Under the pieces are notes generated by a model that worked only from the letters and a program-made list of their open reading frames with translations, made no database searches and was not told the origin of the DNA. The position numbers and the translations under genes are program-made. From NCBI GenBank assembly GCA_000509225.1, contig BAOK01000001.1, positions 992,001-1,056,000 on the forward strand: a DNA stretch of 64,000 nt. Reading direction: 5' to 3'. This document shows, in pieces, positions 61,652 to 64,000 of this stretch (the stretch's first letter is position 1; each line of letters opens with the position of its first letter). This DNA is from Parvibaculaceae bacterium Mf 1.05b.01. Lineage in GTDB: Bacteria; Pseudomonadota; Alphaproteobacteria; Parvibaculales; Parvibaculaceae.

Positions 61652-62779
61652 TCATCGAAGGGCTTCCAGCTCAATATCAGATGTCAGAACAACCGCCTTG
61701 AGCAGTGCCCAGATCGGACGGCCTGGCTGCAAGTCCAATTCGGTGGCTGCACGTTTCGTGATCCTAGCCCAAACAGGCTGTGCATTGGGGTCGTAGGACG
61801 GTCGGACAAGGACATCTATCTGGGCGGCTCCTGCTTCCGTCATGGTGCCAACCTCTCCGGCAATCACATTCCGGATTGAGAGGCCTGCGGGCTCAGTCGT
61901 GGAGAGGACGAGATCGCGGGCGCGAATGCGGAGCCTGACCTGGTCGCCATAGCGGCCTGTGATGTTTGGAGCGGTCAGCGCTCCCCACGGGGTCTCAATG
62001 GAGAAAAGACCGTCGTCAGACCGCTTTCCAATGGTCGCAGCCGCAATTGTTACAGGTTCTGGATGTTCATTGTTCTTTGCGCCGCCGAGGACCAGGGACT
62101 GCACATCGATCCGACTCAATGTTTCTTCCACACTTCCGCGGGCAAGCACCTGCCCCTGATCCATGACAATAACGCTGTCTGCAAGCCGGAGTGTCTCATC
62201 CAGATTGTGGCTGACATAAAGGATTGGAAGATCAAAGCGATGCCGCAAGCGTTCCAGAAAAGGCATAATTTCTCGCCGCCGCGCCAGATCAAGACTGGCG
62301 AGTGGCTCATCCATCAAAAGAGCAGCTGGTGAAGAGAGAAGCGCGCGGCCAATAGCAACTCTCTGTTTTTCGCCGCCTGACAGGTGGTGTGGGCGCCGTG
62401 ACAGGAGGCTGCCGATGTCCAATAGATCAACAATCTCATCCAGCGTACTCAGCGCTGCGCGGGACTGCCTCCGCGAAAAAGTCAGGTTGGACTTTACTGT
62501 CATGTGAGGGAACAGGCGCGCATCCTGGAAAACCATGCCCAGTTCCCGGTGCTCCGGAGACAGGTTTATGTTCCGTGCGGTGTCAAAGAGAACTTGTCCG
62601 TCTAAGCGTATGGTTCCTTTGTCGGGATCTGCCAACCCAGCAATGGTTGAGAGGAGCATGCTCTTGCCAGCGCCTGATGGTCCGATGATGCCGGTGACAC
62701 CTGCTGATGCTTCAAGCTCCACGTCGAGCGCGAACGGTCCTTCCTGCTTTTGCACCGCGATCGACAGGACGCTGCTCAC
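61652..62779 (-). CDS. modC: Molybdate ABC transporter ATP-binding protein ModC
   Basis: 375 aa. Walker A GPSGAGKSML, signature LSGGEKQRVAIGRAL, Walker B ALLMDEPLASLD, and His switch LYVSHNLDE. A C-terminal Mop/TOBE domain (about residues 290-370: TGRYGDQVRLRIRARDLVLS) binds molybdate and suits ModC. Overlaps modB by 4 bases. Confidence 0.95.
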   Translation of the reverse strand: MSSVLSIAVQKQEGPFALDVELEASAGVTGIIGPSGAGKSMLLSTIAGLADPDKGTIRLDGQVLFDTARNINLSPEHRELGMVFQDARLFPHMTVKSNLTFSRRQSRAALSTLDEIVDLLDIGSLLSRRPHHLSGGEKQRVAIGRALLSSPAALLMDEPLASLDLARRREIMPFLERLRHRFDLPILYVSHNLDETLRLADSVIVMDQGQVLARGSVEETLSRIDVQSLVLGGAKNNEHPEPVTIAAATIGKRSDDGLFSIETPWGALTAPNITGRYGDQVRLRIRARDLVLSTTEPAGLSIRNVIAGEVGTMTEAGAAQIDVLVRPSYDPNAQPVWARITKRAATELDLQPGRPIWALLKAVVLTSDIELEALR

Positions 62780-63480
62780 AATGCCTCTCCCGTCAGACGT
62801 TTTCGGACTGTCCGCCCAAGGAGCTCAGATGCCGCAAGTGTCATCACAGCGAGTATGATTGAGAGCGCGACCAGCCGATAGCCCATCTCTTCGCCGCCGG
62901 GAGACTGCAAAGCGCTATAGAGTGCGAGGGGCAAGGTTTGTGTTTCGCCAGGGATGTTTCCGACAAACGCGATGGTGGCACCAAACTCGCCTAAGGCGCG
63001 TGAGAATGCGAGAAGGGAGCCCGCGATCAGCCCGGGAGACACCAGAGGCAGGGTGATTGTGACGAAAACACGGGAGGGCGAGGCACCTAACGTACGGGCG
63101 GCCTGAATGAGGCCTGTGTCGATGGCTTCGATCGACAAACGTAACGCTCTTACCAAGAGCGGAAAGCCCATCACCGCCGCCACGATGGCCGCGCCCTGCC
63201 AGGTGAACACAAGGCGAAGTCCGAACTGATCATTCAGCCATGCGCCCACAGGTCCGTTGATGCCCAACAACACCAACAAGAGGTAGCCGGTCGCGACAGG
63301 CGGTACGACGAGCGGCAAGTGAACCAGGCCGTCGAGGAGAATTTTCCCGGGAAAGTTTTTGCGTGCAAGAACCCAAGCGACCACAAAGCCAAAGGGCAGT
63401 GAGGCGACAACGCCAGTGAGGGCCACTTTGAGCGAGAGGGAGAGGGCTATCCACTCTGCGTTTGTCAGTTCTAACATCAC
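62776..63480 (-). CDS. modB: Molybdate ABC transporter permease ModB
   Basis: 234 aa permease with five to six helices. The cytosolic coupling loop is in ALRLSIEAIDTGLIQAARTLGASPSRVFVTITLP, with the EAA-type AARTLGAS motif. Overlaps modA by 4 bases. Confidence 0.95.
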   Translation of the reverse strand: MMLELTNAEWIALSLSLKVALTGVVASLPFGFVVAWVLARKNFPGKILLDGLVHLPLVVPPVATGYLLLVLLGINGPVGAWLNDQFGLRLVFTWQGAAIVAAVMGFPLLVRALRLSIEAIDTGLIQAARTLGASPSRVFVTITLPLVSPGLIAGSLLAFSRALGEFGATIAFVGNIPGETQTLPLALYSALQSPGGEEMGYRLVALSIILAVMTLAASELLGRTVRKRLTGEAL

Positions 63481-64000
63481 CGTGACGATACCCGGCTGAA
63501 ACCATGGTCAGCGAACAGGGTCGCCGCATCGTAGGATTGCAGATATTCGAAGAAGGCGTGGGCTGCGCTGTTGGGCGTTCTGCCAATGAGAGCGAGGGGG
63601 TAAACAATATCGATGCCGTCAATAGACGGGATTAAGCCGGCTATTCTCACATCTTTATCGATCGCGGCATCGGTTCTATAGACGATCCCGACAGTGGCTT
63701 CGCCCCTGGCAACCCATGTGAGGGCGGATCTGACGGAAGAGGCGCGAACAATCTGTCGGTCCTCAAGCCCTCCCAAACCGAAATGTCGGAGCGCCGTTTG
63801 CGCGTACCGTCCTGCCGGTACTGTGTTTGGGTCACCAATTACCAGCATGCCATCACCCAGGTAACTGCGCACGCCATCTGCCTGCTGAATATTGAGGCGC
63901 GTCTCTGTGTTGTGTGCTGAGACAATAAACACAAGCTGATTGCTCAGAAGATCCGTTCTGTTTTCTGGACGTACCAGGCCTGCATTCTCGATCCAGTCTA
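63477..64000 (-). CDS. modA: Molybdate-binding periplasmic protein ModA (5' end outside window)
   Basis: The 3' part of modA, which continues past the right edge. Visible residues include, read in order, WIENAGLVRPENRTDLLSN, IGDPNTVPAGRYAQTALRHFG, ARGEATVGIVYRTDA and AAHAFFEYLQSYDAATLFADHGF, all typical of ModA. It is the first gene of a modABC operon that supplies molybdate, here perhaps for the CoxL-type enzyme encoded 24 kb away. Confidence 0.93.
   Translation of the reverse strand, partial: DWIENAGLVRPENRTDLLSNQLVFIVSAHNTETRLNIQQADGVRSYLGDGMLVIGDPNTVPAGRYAQTALRHFGLGGLEDRQIVRASSVRSALTWVARGEATVGIVYRTDAAIDKDVRIAGLIPSIDGIDIVYPLALIGRTPNSAAHAFFEYLQSYDAATLFADHGFSRVSSR

Overview
The window reads as a chromosomal segment of a free-living, aerobic alphaproteobacterium. 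The evidence is gene order: plsX-fabH-ihfA-merR, rplM-rpsI followed by argC, aminotransferase-hom-glpX-recJ, and a split Mrp antiporter operon. An NDUFS4-like complex I subunit, a CBP3-type bc1 chaperone and a COX15 haem A synthase point the same way. The gene content resembles Parvibaculales/Hyphomicrobiales, but that placement is an inference. There are no rRNA genes, insertion sequences, prophage genes or CRISPR arrays. Four tRNAs are present: Pro-GGG, Glu-TTC, Pro-TGG and Arg-TCT.

1-24 kb is mostly housekeeping. It holds class II aldolase (cut by the left edge), BamE, the bc1 chaperone, YceD, plsX-fabH-ihfA-merR, tRNA-Pro and haem A synthase. An O-acetylhomoserine sulfhydrylase follows, then small CoA-related genes. 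rplM-rpsI sits behind a long, strongly structured 5' leader. argC, an SDR, an EamA exporter and an OmpA-like lipoprotein come next, then the aminotransferase-hom-glpX-recJ run and tRNA-Glu. 24-31 kb is accessory: YceI with cytochrome b561, a histidine-rich exported protein, a sirtuin, an HxlR regulator divergent from an enoyl-CoA hydratase with a perfect inverted repeat between them, a GH13 alpha-glucosidase, and an SDR-like protein that matches both sequence signatures of halohydrin dehalogenases.

31.7-48.7 kb is one long minus-strand block. Upstream is a split Mrp Na+/H+ antiporter operon (E-F-G-DUF4040-B-C-D-D-118 aa protein-D) in which nearly all reading frames overlap. Downstream is a form II (AYRGAGR) CO-dehydrogenase-like molybdo-flavoenzyme cluster: coxG, coxS, coxL, coxM, coxD, coxE, two XdhC-like halves and a MoeA/MobA-like fusion. 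A double palindromic repeat lies between coxS and coxL. The molybdate transporter modABC at the right edge could supply the metal.

49-64 kb is mixed: a tandem cold-shock-domain protein, a thioesterase, two tRNAs, a Coq4-like protein divergent from a haloalkane dehalogenase, an alpha/beta hydrolase whose nucleophile position is Ala, a lipoprotein hydrolase of unknown role, VOC and GST proteins, a Sel1 protein, a DUF1329 protein, an aldonolactone oxidase, a biotin carrier domain and modCBA.

The most interesting result is a pair of dehalogenation enzymes, one halohydrin and one haloalkane, about 21 kb apart. Next come the rplM leader with mutually exclusive stems and an Mrp gene that seems to need a non-AUG start. 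Starts were often moved downstream of the longest open frame when a Shine-Dalgarno site and family length agreed.
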